Shown here piece after piece: positions 1-9,247 of a stretch of 44,662 nt of DNA. Below the pieces are notes generated by a model that worked only from the letters and a program-made list of their open reading frames with translations, was not told the origin of the DNA and made no database searches. A program made the position numbers and the translations under genes. The stretch comes from Chthoniobacterales bacterium (GTDB lineage Bacteria > Verrucomicrobiota > Verrucomicrobiia > Chthoniobacterales > DASVRZ01): contig JBDSQB010000019.1 in NCBI GenBank assembly GCA_039930045.1, forward strand, positions 1 through 44,662, written 5' to 3'. How positions within the stretch are numbered: the first letter of the stretch is position 1; every line of letters begins with the position of its first letter.

Positions 1-814
<814 letters not shown>

Positions 815-832
815 AAATTAATTTCAGGTTGC

Positions 833-887
833 GGTTTGCCGCGGGTTCGAGTTGGTAGGGGAGTGAAAAACTAGCGGGCGGCAAACC
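833..887. promoter_or_regulatory. Inverted repeat in the gnd/moaE divergent region
   Basis: GGTTTGCCGC at 833-842 is repeated inverted as GCGGCAAACC at 878-887. The arms are 10 bp, perfect, and separated by 35 bp. The right arm ends three bases before the moaE ATG at 891, so as RNA it would occlude the translation start, and as DNA it could be an operator for either divergent gene. No strong Shine-Dalgarno is visible before moaE. The role is inferred. Confidence 0.4.
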
Positions 888-890
888 CTT

Positions 891-1289
891 ATGGCAATCG
901 ACTTTTCAAAAATTATCGTGACTCGCGACCCTCTCGCGCCGCCCGCGCCCGTGTGGTCGTCCACCGCGGGGGCGATTCTGGATTTTTATGGCGTCGTTCG
1001 CGGTCTGGAGGGAGAAAATGCCATCGCCGGACTCGAGTATGAGTCGTATCTGGCGATGGCCGAGTCGCAGTTGCGCAAGATCGCGGAGGAAACGCTGATC
1101 CATTTTGCCCTGGAGGACGTCACGTTGATTCATCGTGTCGGCTTCGTGGCCGCAGGCGAGCCGTCGCTTTTTCTGCGGGTGACCGCCGGGCATCGCGAGG
1201 AGGCGTTTGCGGGGAGTCGTGAAATCATCGAGCGCCTGAAACGGGAGGTTCCCATTTGGAAAAATCCCATCCAGAGTCAGGCATTATGA
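891..1289 (+). CDS. moaE: Molybdopterin synthase catalytic subunit MoaE
   Basis: The 132-residue protein has the MoaE fold signature: GVVRGLEGENAIAGLEYE near the N-terminus, then LIHRVGFVAAGEPSLFLRV, the HREEAF block and the C-terminal LKREVPIWK with the lysines that in E. coli MoaE contact the MoaD C-terminus. MoaE forms the dithiolene of molybdopterin from precursor Z using sulfur on MoaD thiocarboxylate, in the cytoplasm. No moaD or other moa gene is next to it in this window. Its stop overlaps the pgsA start by 4 bp (ATGA), so the two are probably co-translated. Length is slightly short of the usual 140-150 residues. Confidence 0.9.
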   Translation: MAIDFSKIIVTRDPLAPPAPVWSSTAGAILDFYGVVRGLEGENAIAGLEYESYLAMAESQLRKIAEETLIHFALEDVTLIHRVGFVAAGEPSLFLRVTAGHREEAFAGSREIIERLKREVPIWKNPIQSQAL

Positions 1290-1861
1290 ATTGGGCCAAT
1301 CGCCTCACAGTCGCCCGGTTTTTCCTCACCATCGCGTTCGTCATGGCGATGACTTCGGGCTGGACTTACACACATACCTTGGCGCTGGCGATTTTCGTGG
1401 TGGCGAGTGTGACCGATTATCTCGACGGCTGGGTGGCCCGGAAATATTCTATGCAAACTCCATTTGGCGCATTGATGGACCCGCTCGTGGACAAGATCAT
1501 GACGGCGGCTGCGTTCATTTGCCTGATTCCGCTCGGAGCCATCCCGGCGTGGGTCGCGGTGGTGATCATCAGCCGCGAATTTGTCATCACCGGGCTGCGC
1601 CTGCTGGCGAGCAGTCAGGGACGAGTGTTGGTCGCCGAATCCATCGGGAAACATAAGACGGGCTGGCAGATTGCGACGATTATTTTCTTTCTGCTCGAAT
1701 ATTCTGTGGCCGAGCTTTTTCCCAAGCTGGCGCAGAACGCCAGCGCACTTCGTCTCGCAGAGATCGGTGAATCCATCTCCCTGATCGCCGCTGTGGGACT
1801 GACGATTTACTCAGGAATCAGCTATCTTTGGCGTCACCGCGCCATCATTCAAGTCGAGTGA
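1286..1861 (+). CDS. pgsA: CDP-diacylglycerol--glycerol-3-phosphate 3-phosphatidyltransferase
   Basis: An integral-membrane CDP-alcohol phosphatidyltransferase of 191 residues. The family motif DG-x2-AR-x8-G-x3-D-x3-D is present as DYLDGWVARKYSM followed by PFGALMDPLVDK. It transfers the phosphatidyl group from CDP-diacylglycerol to glycerol 3-phosphate, the committed step to phosphatidylglycerol, at the inner membrane. The reading frame is open from 1256, but the ATG at 1286 gives the normal family start (MNWANRLTVARFFL) and overlaps the moaE stop as ATGA. Several hydrophobic helices are visible, including one at the C-terminus. It converges on the polysaccharide export gene, leaving only 7 bp between them. 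Confidence 0.93.
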   Translation: MNWANRLTVARFFLTIAFVMAMTSGWTYTHTLALAIFVVASVTDYLDGWVARKYSMQTPFGALMDPLVDKIMTAAAFICLIPLGAIPAWVAVVIISREFVITGLRLLASSQGRVLVAESIGKHKTGWQIATIIFFLLEYSVAELFPKLAQNASALRLAEIGESISLIAAVGLTIYSGISYLWRHRAIIQVE

Positions 1862-1868
1862 CGAGCGG

Positions 1869-2432
1869 TTAGAAGAACGACTGCTCGACAAAAATCTGAT
1901 CGCCGGGTTTGACCGGAATGTCGAGCGCGGGATTACTGAGAATTTTCTTGGTATCGACGACCATTAATTCCTTGCCACGGCTCAGGCGGACTTTCCGCAT
2001 ATTGGCAAATTCCGTGGGTCCACCAGCGGCGTTGATGGCGGACATGAGGGTCAGATCGGGAGTGTAAGCGACGCGGCTGGGAGCTTTGACTTCCCCACCG
2101 ACGTTCACGAAACGCCCGAGTCCCTGAGTGCTGATGGTGATAGTGGGATTAGTAAAAATCTCCGCAGCTTTGTAGGCCGACTCGATGGCATCGGCGGCCT
2201 GGGCAGCGGTTTTTCCTCCAACCGACACCTTGTTGATGTAAGCGAGGTTCACAGAGCCCTGGTTGTCCACCACATACGACGCCGTGATCTGAGAAATCTC
2301 TGAGGCTGGAACGCCACCAATTCGGATTTCAATTGTGTCACCGGAACGCAACGGTGCGTCTTGGGCGAGCAAGGCACTCGTTCCGAAGAACAAGGCGGCA
2401 AAGAAACATCTAACTGCGCTGGGGATTTTCAT
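1869..2432 (-). CDS. Polysaccharide export protein (Wza/SLBB type)
   Basis: A 187-residue exported protein with signal peptide MKIPSAVRCFFAALFFGTSALLAQ. A poly-export domain follows (LRSGDTIEIRI..., the usual start of Wza-like domains), then a soluble-ligand-binding beta-grasp segment around residues 105-185 (VNVGGEVKAPSRVAYTPDLTL... PVKPGDQIFVEQSFF). It would form the periplasmic/outer-membrane part of an exopolysaccharide export channel. It has no obvious lipobox and is shorter than E. coli Wza (about 380 residues), typical of the small forms found with BY-kinases. Its ATG overlaps the upstream tyrosine kinase stop by one base (TAATG), indicating translational coupling. Confidence 0.88.
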   Translation of the reverse strand: MKIPSAVRCFFAALFFGTSALLAQDAPLRSGDTIEIRIGGVPASEISQITASYVVDNQGSVNLAYINKVSVGGKTAAQAADAIESAYKAAEIFTNPTITISTQGLGRFVNVGGEVKAPSRVAYTPDLTLMSAINAAGGPTEFANMRKVRLSRGKELMVVDTKKILSNPALDIPVKPGDQIFVEQSFF

Positions 2433-4570
2433 TAGTAATCTTCTCCGTCGTTGCCAGAGGAAACGCTGGCGGAAGCCTTGGCCCGGCCTTTTTTGCGGGG
2501 CTTGGTTTGCACGGAATAATAGTCGTTGTAACTGGTGTAATACTGGTAGCCCTGATCGTGGCGGACATCGACGTTGTTCAAGACGACGCCGAGCAGGTTG
2601 CCGCCGACGTTGAGGACGGATTGTTTCACGCGCAGCAGCATGGAGCGCGGGAAACGGCGGTGTTGCACAACGATGACGGTCAAATCAACTTCGCTGGCGA
2701 GCACCGAGGCATCGCTGACGCCGAGGATTGGCGGCGCGTCAAAAAGCACAATGTCGTAGCGGGTTTTCACGTCGGCGATCAAATCCGACATGCGCTGGGA
2801 GTTCAAAATGCCGACCGCATCCGACGGGAGGATGCCGGAGGGCATGATGTGCAAATTCTCGATGTTCGAGGGAATGATGACGTCCTCGAGTTGCAGGTCG
2901 GTCGTCAGATAATTGCTCAAGCCGACCGCATTGCTCGTTCCGAAGACAGTGTGCTGGGTCGGGCGGCGCAAATCGGCGTCCACGATCAGGACGTTGTAAC
3001 CGCCCTGCGCACAGGTGACGGCGAGGTTGGCCAATGTGGTGGATTTGCCCTCACCCGGACCGCCGCTGACGAAGGTAATGGAGTTGTAATCGGCGCTTTT
3101 GCGGTTGAATTCAATGTTCGTGCGCAAGATGCGATAGGCCTCCGCGTCCGCCGAATCGGTCGCCTCGCGGTGGAGGAGTTTGATATTTTTCGGGATGACC
3201 GCCAGCACGGGCAGGCCGAGGAAACTCTCGACGTCGTCCAAGGTTTTCACACTGGTGTCGAGGTATTCGATGAAGAAGGCGAGTCCGATGCCAACCACCA
3301 GACCGACGACGACTCCGAGGAGAATGTTGAGTGGAATATTGGGTTTGCTCGGCGCGGTGGCAGGCTCGGCTTTGGCCCAAATCTTGGCTGGATTGCGAGG
3401 CATGCCTTTCTCGATGGTCTCCGTCTGGAGCTTGGTGGAGGCTGCCTTGAGGAGTTCCTTGGCGTTGATGTAACGATACTTCGCCTCGGCGTACTCAGAC
3501 ATCTTGACCTTGTTGGATTCAACATTGTTTTGGCTACCCCGGAGTTGAGTGCGCAGGGACTCTAGGTTGGCCTCGGCGGTTCGCAGGTTAGCAACCAAAG
3601 TGCTGCGGATGCTGGACATCTGCTTTTTGATTTGCTCGCTGAAAACGGTCATCTGCGAATCGAGCGCCTGAATCTCGGGATGCTTTTTGGCCAGTCCAGA
3701 ACTGAGCAGGCGCTCGCGCTCGGCGACGGCCGCTTGATAGCTCTGAAGTCGGGCAGAAACAATGCTGTCGGGGATATTTAACTGAGCCAGACCGCGCATG
3801 AGGTCCTCATCGGTGAGTTTGTCGATGCCGTCGATCTGGTTGCGCAGAGTATCGACGGTGCTTTCCAACTTCGTGACGTCATTGGTAATTACACCCACCG
3901 TTGTGACGTCGATGCTTCCCGGATCAGCCATGGAATCCGGTGCGGTGTCGATGATATGGTTCTCACTCCGGAGCTTGGCCACAAGTTCGTGGGCTTCGTC
4001 CACTTTGCGTTGCTGCTTGTCCACTTCGTCCTGCAACTTGGCCAATGACTTGATCGTGACCGTGTTTAGCTCATCCACACGGCGGCGCTGATACACTTCG
4101 GCGATCTTATTAGCAATGTCCGACGCCTCCTTGGGCTTGCCGCTGCTGACGATGATTTGAATCAAACTCGTATTGCGGACTTCCTGCATGTTGAGCATGC
4201 CCTTCAGCATAAAATAGAGCCGCTCGCGGGGAATCGGATCATTCGGCGACCAGGCCTTGCCCAAGTCCATTTCATCAATGACGGGATAGAGAATTTCCTT
4301 CTGCTGAATGATTTGGAACTGGGTCGCGATGAACTTCGGATCAGAGCCGGCGTAAGAGGAAGGATCGCCTGGACGAAACACGTTCATGTTCGCCGTGTCA
4401 GGCTGAATCTCCATCATCACAGCCGATTGGTACTCCTTCGGCATGAAATAAGTCGTCACCGAAGCGGTGATGACGACCAATAAAAACGCTAGTAAAATGA
4501 TGCCGGAACGAACCCGGATGACCCTCCAATAGTCGAGAAAATGGAGCTTGATTTCGCTGTTGTCAGACAT
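2432..4570 (-). CDS. Chain-length determinant / bacterial tyrosine autokinase (Wzc type)
   Basis: A 712-residue protein combining a Wzz-like membrane domain with a cytoplasmic BY-kinase. Membrane segments lie near residues 22-42 and 414-435, with a long periplasmic coiled-coil region between them. The kinase carries Walker A SGGPGEGKST (about 502-511), Walker A' VLIVDADLRRP (about 527-537) and a Walker B-like IVLFDAPP. The C-terminal tail is tyrosine-rich (GYQYYTSYNDYYS), the usual autophosphorylation cluster. It controls polymer length and export at the inner membrane. The upstream barrel gene ends 48 bp before it; a 7-bp hairpin (CTTGCGT/ACGCAAG, 4583-4604) lies in that gap. The downstream Wza-like gene is translationally coupled. 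Confidence 0.92.
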   Translation of the reverse strand: MSDNSEIKLHFLDYWRVIRVRSGIILLAFLLVVITASVTTYFMPKEYQSAVMMEIQPDTANMNVFRPGDPSSYAGSDPKFIATQFQIIQQKEILYPVIDEMDLGKAWSPNDPIPRERLYFMLKGMLNMQEVRNTSLIQIIVSSGKPKEASDIANKIAEVYQRRRVDELNTVTIKSLAKLQDEVDKQQRKVDEAHELVAKLRSENHIIDTAPDSMADPGSIDVTTVGVITNDVTKLESTVDTLRNQIDGIDKLTDEDLMRGLAQLNIPDSIVSARLQSYQAAVAERERLLSSGLAKKHPEIQALDSQMTVFSEQIKKQMSSIRSTLVANLRTAEANLESLRTQLRGSQNNVESNKVKMSEYAEAKYRYINAKELLKAASTKLQTETIEKGMPRNPAKIWAKAEPATAPSKPNIPLNILLGVVVGLVVGIGLAFFIEYLDTSVKTLDDVESFLGLPVLAVIPKNIKLLHREATDSADAEAYRILRTNIEFNRKSADYNSITFVSGGPGEGKSTTLANLAVTCAQGGYNVLIVDADLRRPTQHTVFGTSNAVGLSNYLTTDLQLEDVIIPSNIENLHIMPSGILPSDAVGILNSQRMSDLIADVKTRYDIVLFDAPPILGVSDASVLASEVDLTVIVVQHRRFPRSMLLRVKQSVLNVGGNLLGVVLNNVDVRHDQGYQYYTSYNDYYSVQTKPRKKGRAKASASVSSGNDGEDY

Positions 4571-4618
4571 ACGCGCTAAACTAGCTTGCGTCCGCTGACA
4601 CGCAAGAGGGGTTCCTTA

Positions 4619-5953
4619 CTAAAAAGTGAGAGTGGCTCCCAAATAGATGCGATTGCGGTCGTATTCGCGGAGACTGAAATCGGAGTAAACTTTCGTGTAA
4701 GTGTAACCCGTTTGCAGCGAGAGGAGGCGGTTCACGGAGTAAATTAGACCCGCATTTAAGTCCAGCGTCTGCTCACTGTCACCAAAGGCCCCGCTGTAGT
4801 CGCTCGTCGTGTAAAAGACGCCGCCGTTCGCGCTAATGCGTGAGCTAACCCGCTGATTGATTGTCAGTCCAGTGCGATAGGTTTTGCGGGTGCTGCCGAA
4901 TCCGAATTCCGATTCCTCGAATCCGTAGCGGTTCAGCCACTGAATGGAGGAGCGGTCGCCGTATTTATAGGTCAGCGTGCTTTCCACAAAGGGCGAGGTC
5001 TCGTCACCCACGTCATCCGAGCTGCGGAACTGGGCACCGGCACGAATGCTGGCGGTCAGGCGGCGGTTCAAAGTGAAATCCACACCGACCAAGGCATAAT
5101 TGGAAGTCGAATCACGGTTGGCGGCGTCATAAGTCACGATGCCGAAACGATATTCGCCGACCAGCGAAATGGTGGGTTGAATGAGGTAGCGAAGCTGGAG
5201 GCTGTAGGTTTGCTCGATGCGATTGCTGATGTCGGCGATGGAGCTTTCATCATAATAGACGCCGCCCACGGTGTAACCATAGACGACGCTGAAACGCCGG
5301 GTGAATGTCTGCGCGAGGCTGAATCCGATGTTGCCGTAGAAATAATTGCCGCTCCGGCGATTCTGGCCAAAGCCAATTTGGAAATCAGGTTCTGCCTGGT
5401 AGGCGAGATACGTGGTGATGTCGAGGCGCAGCTTGGGGCTGAAGACGTGGCTGAAATCCACATTCAGCGTGATGTCCGGGTCGAAGGAGTCGTCGCGGTC
5501 ATAATAATAGGAGCCGCCAGCGCTCAAAGCTGCCTCCAAGGACGTGCGTCCGTCGCTAAATTTCACATTGGCCCCGATCGAGCCACTGGTGAAGAAGCTG
5601 CCCTGCTTGTTGTCGTGGGTGGTATAAATATTATCGTCGTAGCCTTGGTTGAGCGAGAACGTGAAATGATAGGGACGTCTCTCGAAAATACCCGAACCGG
5701 CATCCTGAGTTGGGATGAATTTATCATCCATCCCGTTGCTGACTCCTGCGGAACTCACCGCGACAGCCGAGCGGACTTCCACATCGCTGCCTGTGCGAAA
5801 ACTGCTGGGTTTGGGAGCGGCGGCCACATCTGCCGGGCGATCCGTCGGCGCTTCCGCGCGAAAAAGGGAGGGCTTGACCTCGGCCACCGCGGCGTTGATC
5901 GCGAGAGTCGCCAGACCGGCGAAAAGAGTTTTGGATCGAATCAGGTGTTTCAT
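4619..5953 (-). CDS. Outer-membrane beta-barrel protein of exopolysaccharide cluster
   Basis: A 444-residue protein with a signal peptide (MKHLIRSKTLFAGLATLAINAAVAE). After about 85 low-complexity residues come repeated amphipathic beta-strands rich in alternating aromatic residues (YHFTFSLNQGYDDNIY, GSYYYDRDD, YFYGNIGFSLAQTF, VVYGYTVGGVYYDE), ending in the C-terminal phenylalanine typical of Bam substrates (YLGATLTF). This resembles the beta-barrel porin 2-like proteins that accompany polysaccharide export and exosortase gene sets. It is the first gene of the barrel-Wzc-Wza unit, so a role in moving polymer across the outer membrane or anchoring it is inferred. The exact family cannot be settled by eye. 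Confidence 0.75.
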   Translation of the reverse strand: MKHLIRSKTLFAGLATLAINAAVAEVKPSLFRAEAPTDRPADVAAAPKPSSFRTGSDVEVRSAVAVSSAGVSNGMDDKFIPTQDAGSGIFERRPYHFTFSLNQGYDDNIYTTHDNKQGSFFTSGSIGANVKFSDGRTSLEAALSAGGSYYYDRDDSFDPDITLNVDFSHVFSPKLRLDITTYLAYQAEPDFQIGFGQNRRSGNYFYGNIGFSLAQTFTRRFSVVYGYTVGGVYYDESSIADISNRIEQTYSLQLRYLIQPTISLVGEYRFGIVTYDAANRDSTSNYALVGVDFTLNRRLTASIRAGAQFRSSDDVGDETSPFVESTLTYKYGDRSSIQWLNRYGFEESEFGFGSTRKTYRTGLTINQRVSSRISANGGVFYTTSDYSGAFGDSEQTLDLNAGLIYSVNRLLSLQTGYTYTKVYSDFSLREYDRNRIYLGATLTF

Positions 5954-6160
5954 ACGTTTTGGGAAGGTCGGGAAATGCGGGGGAATCAGCCAGTTGCTTT
6001 GGCAGGTGCTTATAGAAGCACTTTTCCATAAACACGATATCGGCCCATCTGGCTAGGGAAAAATGCGGGTTAGGCCACTTTCAGAAACGATCACCGGCCA
6101 CCGCCCTTCGTCCCGGCAGTTCATTTGCGAAAAGAGCGATGTCTGCTAAACCTCCAAGCG

Positions 6161-6760
6161 ATGATTACTTTTATCGAGGGACGCCTCGCCGAGGCTTTGC
6201 CAACGCAGGTGACGGTCAACGTCGGCGGCGTCGGTTATCTGGCGTTGATCCCGTTTTCGACCTTCGATAAACTCCCCGCCATTGGCAGCGCGGTCCATCT
6301 CCTCACGCAACTCATCGTTCGCGAGGACGCCCATCTTCTCTACGGCTTTTATTCCTCCGCCGAGCGCGATCTTTTCCGACTCCTCATCGCCCATGTTTCC
6401 GGGGTCGGGCCCAAGATCGCCCTGGCCGTGCTCAGCGGCATGAGCATCGCGGATTTTCAAAACGCCGTCGTCCGCTCCGACATCGACTCCATTTCCCGCA
6501 TCAAAGGCATTGGGAAAAAAACTGCCGAGCGCATCGTGCTCGAACTCAAGGACAAGGTCGGAGTCGCCGCCACCTGGGAAGCATCCAGCGGGGCCAACGC
6601 CTCCCTCGACCAGCGCGCCAATGACGCCATTCTCGCCCTCATTTCTCTGGGTTATAAACAGGCCGAGGCCCAGAAGGCGGTTCAAGCTGCGAGCAAGCAA
6701 ATCGGCGTCGACGCTGCGTCCGAGGATCTTCTGCGACTCGCCTTGAAATTGCTCGCCTGA
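6161..6760 (+). CDS. ruvA: Holliday junction branch migration protein RuvA
   Basis: A 199-residue protein matching the normal RuvA length. The OB-fold N-terminal domain starts MITFIEGRLAEALPTQVTV. Two helix-hairpin-helix elements follow (HVSGVGPKIALAVLSGM and RIKGIGKKTAERIVLELKDK), then a C-terminal RuvB-binding domain (NDAILALISLGYKQAEAQKAV). RuvA tetramers hold Holliday junctions for RuvB. The frame is open from 6125, but the ATG at 6161 gives the canonical start. No ruvB or ruvC lies beside it. It is divergent from the polysaccharide cluster. Confidence 0.95.
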   Translation: MITFIEGRLAEALPTQVTVNVGGVGYLALIPFSTFDKLPAIGSAVHLLTQLIVREDAHLLYGFYSSAERDLFRLLIAHVSGVGPKIALAVLSGMSIADFQNAVVRSDIDSISRIKGIGKKTAERIVLELKDKVGVAATWEASSGANASLDQRANDAILALISLGYKQAEAQKAVQAASKQIGVDAASEDLLRLALKLLA

Positions 6761-6784
6761 GCCGCTGATAACACTGCAACTCCC

Positions 6785-8059
6785 ATGGCCACGCTTGCGC
6801 AAATCCACGACGCCCTCCCGGCGGAAGGGCTGTTTGCGGGCAAGGAATGGCTCGTCTCGCCTGAGCCGTTTCCGCTCACCGACCACGATCACGAGGAACT
6901 CGACAAGCTAGGCTACCGGCTGACGCTTTTTAACAAGGCCGCGAACCTTCTCTACCAGCAAAGCGTGAAGGCCAAGCAACCCGCCTGGATCGCCGATTAC
7001 CTCGACCGCGGCAAACCAACTGAGCTGATCGAACTTGCCCGCGGCCTGCGCAGCCAGTTGCCTGCGGTCATTCGCCCGGACATCATTCTCACGGAAACGG
7101 GCTGGACCATCGCCGAGCTCGACACCGTGCCCGGCGGCATCGGGCTCACCGGCTGGCTGAATCAAACCTACGCCAGCGCCGGTCACAACGTTCTCGGCGG
7201 CGCGAATGACATGATCGAGGGTTTTCGTTCCATTCTGCCGGACGGCGGCGAGATTCTCGTCTCCGAGGAATCCGCCACTTACCGGCCCGAAATGCAATGG
7301 CTGGCGAATCAGCTCAATGCCGCAGATACGAATGCAACTCCGCTCTGGACCGTTGGGTCGGCGGAAAATCCGACACCGGCCAGCGCGTATTACCGTTTCT
7401 TTGAGCTCTTCGATTTGCCGAATCTCCCCCATATCGATCTGACTCGAATGGCCATGACGCCTCCGCCGAAGCCGTTCATGGAGGAAAAATTGTGGTTCGC
7501 CCTCTTCTGGATGCGGCCCTTGCGCGAATTTTGGCGTCGCGAACTTTCGGAGCGTCATTTTCTGAAGCTCCAGCAAGTCATCCCTTACACTTGGATCATG
7601 GACCCGGAGCCGCTGCCGCATTTCGCGACTTTGCCCGGACTCGACATCCAGAATTGGGGCGAACTGAAAACGCTCAGCCAGAAACAGCGCGAATTTGTCT
7701 GCAAGATCAGCGGTTTCTCCGATCTCGCCTGGGGCAGCCGGGGCGTTTACGTGGCGCAGGATTTGCCGCAAAAAGAGTGGGCCGCCGTCGTGGACGAGGC
7801 GATCGAGTCGTTTCCGCATCATCCCTACATTCTCCAGCGCTTCCACAAGGGCCGGCAGGTGGCGCACCCGTATTTCGACCGCGACACGGGTGAGGAAAAA
7901 ATCATGCACGGGCGCGTCCGGCTCTGCCCGTATTATTTTGTGAGCCACGACAAAGCCCAGCTCAGCGGCGCGCTCGCGACGATCGTTCCGGCGGATAAAA
8001 AAATCCTCCATGGCATGACGGACGCGATCCTTTGCCCGGCGGCCGTGACTTCGATCTGA
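6785..8059 (+). CDS. ATP-grasp-like protein of unknown function, paired with an acyl carrier protein
   Basis: A 424-residue soluble protein with no signal peptide. The segment RPDIILTETGWTIAELDTVPGG (about 96-117) recalls the acidic/asparagine-containing loops of circularly permuted ATP-grasp or glutathionylspermidine-synthase-like proteins. The C-terminal RVRLCPYYFV and ADKKILHGMTDAI resemble the closing part of ATP-grasp folds. This assignment is by feel, not by a diagnostic motif. The gene is 24 bp after ruvA and 47 bp before a free-standing acyl carrier protein. An amide- or thioester-forming reaction on that carrier is a reasonable inference. I do not recognise a named family. Confidence 0.5.
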   Translation: MATLAQIHDALPAEGLFAGKEWLVSPEPFPLTDHDHEELDKLGYRLTLFNKAANLLYQQSVKAKQPAWIADYLDRGKPTELIELARGLRSQLPAVIRPDIILTETGWTIAELDTVPGGIGLTGWLNQTYASAGHNVLGGANDMIEGFRSILPDGGEILVSEESATYRPEMQWLANQLNAADTNATPLWTVGSAENPTPASAYYRFFELFDLPNLPHIDLTRMAMTPPPKPFMEEKLWFALFWMRPLREFWRRELSERHFLKLQQVIPYTWIMDPEPLPHFATLPGLDIQNWGELKTLSQKQREFVCKISGFSDLAWGSRGVYVAQDLPQKEWAAVVDEAIESFPHHPYILQRFHKGRQVAHPYFDRDTGEEKIMHGRVRLCPYYFVSHDKAQLSGALATIVPADKKILHGMTDAILCPAAVTSI

Positions 8060-8106
8060 CTTTCCCGCTTGCCGCCCACCGCAACCCTCTTCACATTTCC
8101 CTGAAC

Positions 8107-8379
8107 ATGCCTGACGAAATTTCCAAAAACGACATCCGCGCCATGCTCGTGAAGAGCCTTATGCTGAAAATGCCGCCCGAGGATATTAGCGACGACACGC
8201 CGCTTTTCAGCATCGACGGACTCGGACTGGACTCGATCGACGCGCTGGAACTCGTAGTCAGCATGGAGAAAAGTTTCGGCGTCGGCGTGGCCAACAGCGG
8301 CATCGCCCAAGTGGCCTTGCGCGATGTGAATTCGCTCCACGAATACATCAACGCCGAGCGCGCGAAGAAGGCTGAATAA
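8107..8379 (+). CDS. Acyl carrier protein (phosphopantetheine-binding)
   Basis: A 90-residue protein starting at the ATG at 8107 (the frame is open further upstream). The helix-2 motif GLGLDSIDALELVVSMEKSFGV contains the conserved DS[IL] serine that receives 4'-phosphopantetheine. The typical helical pattern (DDTPLFSIDGLGLDS... LRDVNSLHEYIN) spans the whole protein. It is not the housekeeping ACP context: no fabD, fabG or fabF is nearby. Its only close neighbour on the strand is the ATP-grasp-like gene, so it probably carries a specialised acyl or aminoacyl substrate. Confidence 0.88.
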   Translation: MPDEISKNDIRAMLVKSLMLKMPPEDISDDTPLFSIDGLGLDSIDALELVVSMEKSFGVGVANSGIAQVALRDVNSLHEYINAERAKKAE

Positions 8380-8433
8380 GCCGCGTTCCTAACAAGAATC
8401 TAACCTGGCCCAATTCGGGCCTGTTAACATCCA

Positions 8434-8459
8434 TTTTGCGGATTGCTCAATCGCAAAAA
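8434..8459. repeat. Hairpin downstream of the ACP gene
   Basis: TTTTGCG at about 8434-8440 is complementary to CGCAAAA at about 8453-8459 with an 11-base loop. A second small hairpin, GGCCC-AATTC-GGGCC, lies at 8407-8421, and GCCCC-CTCAAC-GGGGC lies at about 8501-8516. Together they occupy the 168-bp gap between the ACP and the next gene. They may terminate transcription, but none has a clear T-tract on the plus strand. Confidence 0.3.
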
Positions 8460-8547
8460 GGCAACCACCGCGTCGCGATGCTGCGATTCATTAATGCAAC
8501 GCCCCCTCAACGGGGCACCACATTAAACGCAACCCAAAAAACACCCT

Positions 8548-8925
8548 ATGAAGTCATCATTCGTCAAAATCGCCTGCGCCACCGCTCTCCTCGGCAGCGC
8601 CGCATTCGCGCAAGTTTCCACCTCGGAAACTAACTCCACCACCACCAGTTCTGCTGGCGGAACGGTGAGTCAATCCACCACCACCACGACCGAAGGCTCC
8701 GGCACGATCACCTCGTTTGAGCCCGGCACCTCCATCGTTCTGAAAGAAAGCTCCGGCCCTCGCACCTATCGTTACGGCAAGACTGTGACCTACGTGACCA
8801 AGAGCGGCAAAGCCATTTCGGATGACGAAGTGAAAACCCGCATCCGCGTGGGCATTCCAGTCCATGTTAGCTACGCCCAGGAAGGCGACTCCTACGTCGT
8901 CAACCGCGTCGTCGTGGACGAGTAA
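8548..8925 (+). CDS. Small exported hypothetical protein
   Basis: A 125-residue protein with signal peptide MKSSFVKIACATALLGSAAFAQ. A Ser/Thr-rich linker of about 30 residues (TSETNSTTTSSAGGTV, STTTTTEGSG) is followed by a compact beta-rich domain with a central segment RTYRYGKTVTYVTKSGK. I do not recognise the family. It is followed 20 bp later by a small lipoprotein gene on the same strand, so the two may form a cell-envelope pair. Codon usage looks native. Confidence 0.65.
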   Translation: MKSSFVKIACATALLGSAAFAQVSTSETNSTTTSSAGGTVSQSTTTTTEGSGTITSFEPGTSIVLKESSGPRTYRYGKTVTYVTKSGKAISDDEVKTRIRVGIPVHVSYAQEGDSYVVNRVVVDE

Positions 8926-8945
8926 AACCAATCATTTCTAACATT

Positions 8946-9104
8946 ATGAAAAGACTCTTACTCGCCCTGCTTTCCGTGTCCGTGATCGCGCTCGCCAGCG
9001 GTTGCTCCACCAGTGCCACTGTCGGTAATCACGACCAGCACGGTGCCGGCATGTCGGCCAAAACCGAGGGCAGCAAAAAAGGCGTTCACGCAGCGGTTTA
9101 CTAA
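8946..9104 (+). CDS. Small lipoprotein (52 residues)
   Basis: The ATG at 8946 opens a 52-residue frame ending at TAA 9102-9104. The N-terminus is a lipoprotein signal: MKRLLLALLSVSVIALASGC with the lipobox LASGC, Cys20 being the lipidated residue. The mature peptide is only 33 residues, polar, with NHDQHGAGMSAKTEG and a lysine-rich end. It resembles the entericidin-like or small envelope-stress lipoproteins in size only. A rho-independent terminator follows directly, which supports it as a real gene. Confidence 0.72.
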   Translation: MKRLLLALLSVSVIALASGCSTSATVGNHDQHGAGMSAKTEGSKKGVHAAVY

Positions 9105-9123
9105 TAGCAGTCTAACTCCCATG

Positions 9124-9156
9124 AAAAGCCGCCGGTTCACCCCAGCGGCTTTTTTA
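9124..9156. terminator. Bidirectional rho-independent terminator
   Basis: AAAAGCCGC (9124-9132) pairs with GCGGCTTTT (9145-9153) around a 12-base loop, giving a 9-bp stem with A-run and T-run flanks (further T to 9155). It lies between the plus-strand lipoprotein gene (ends 9104) and the minus-strand EamA gene (ends 9248) and can serve both. Confidence 0.75.
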
Positions 9157-9247
9157 TTGCCCGCAGGTTAGACAGCGTCTTCCCCCGACAAGGAAGACGG
9201 CTGCATCAAGGTCGTGCTGAAGCCCTAAACTGCAGAACGATCAAAGC

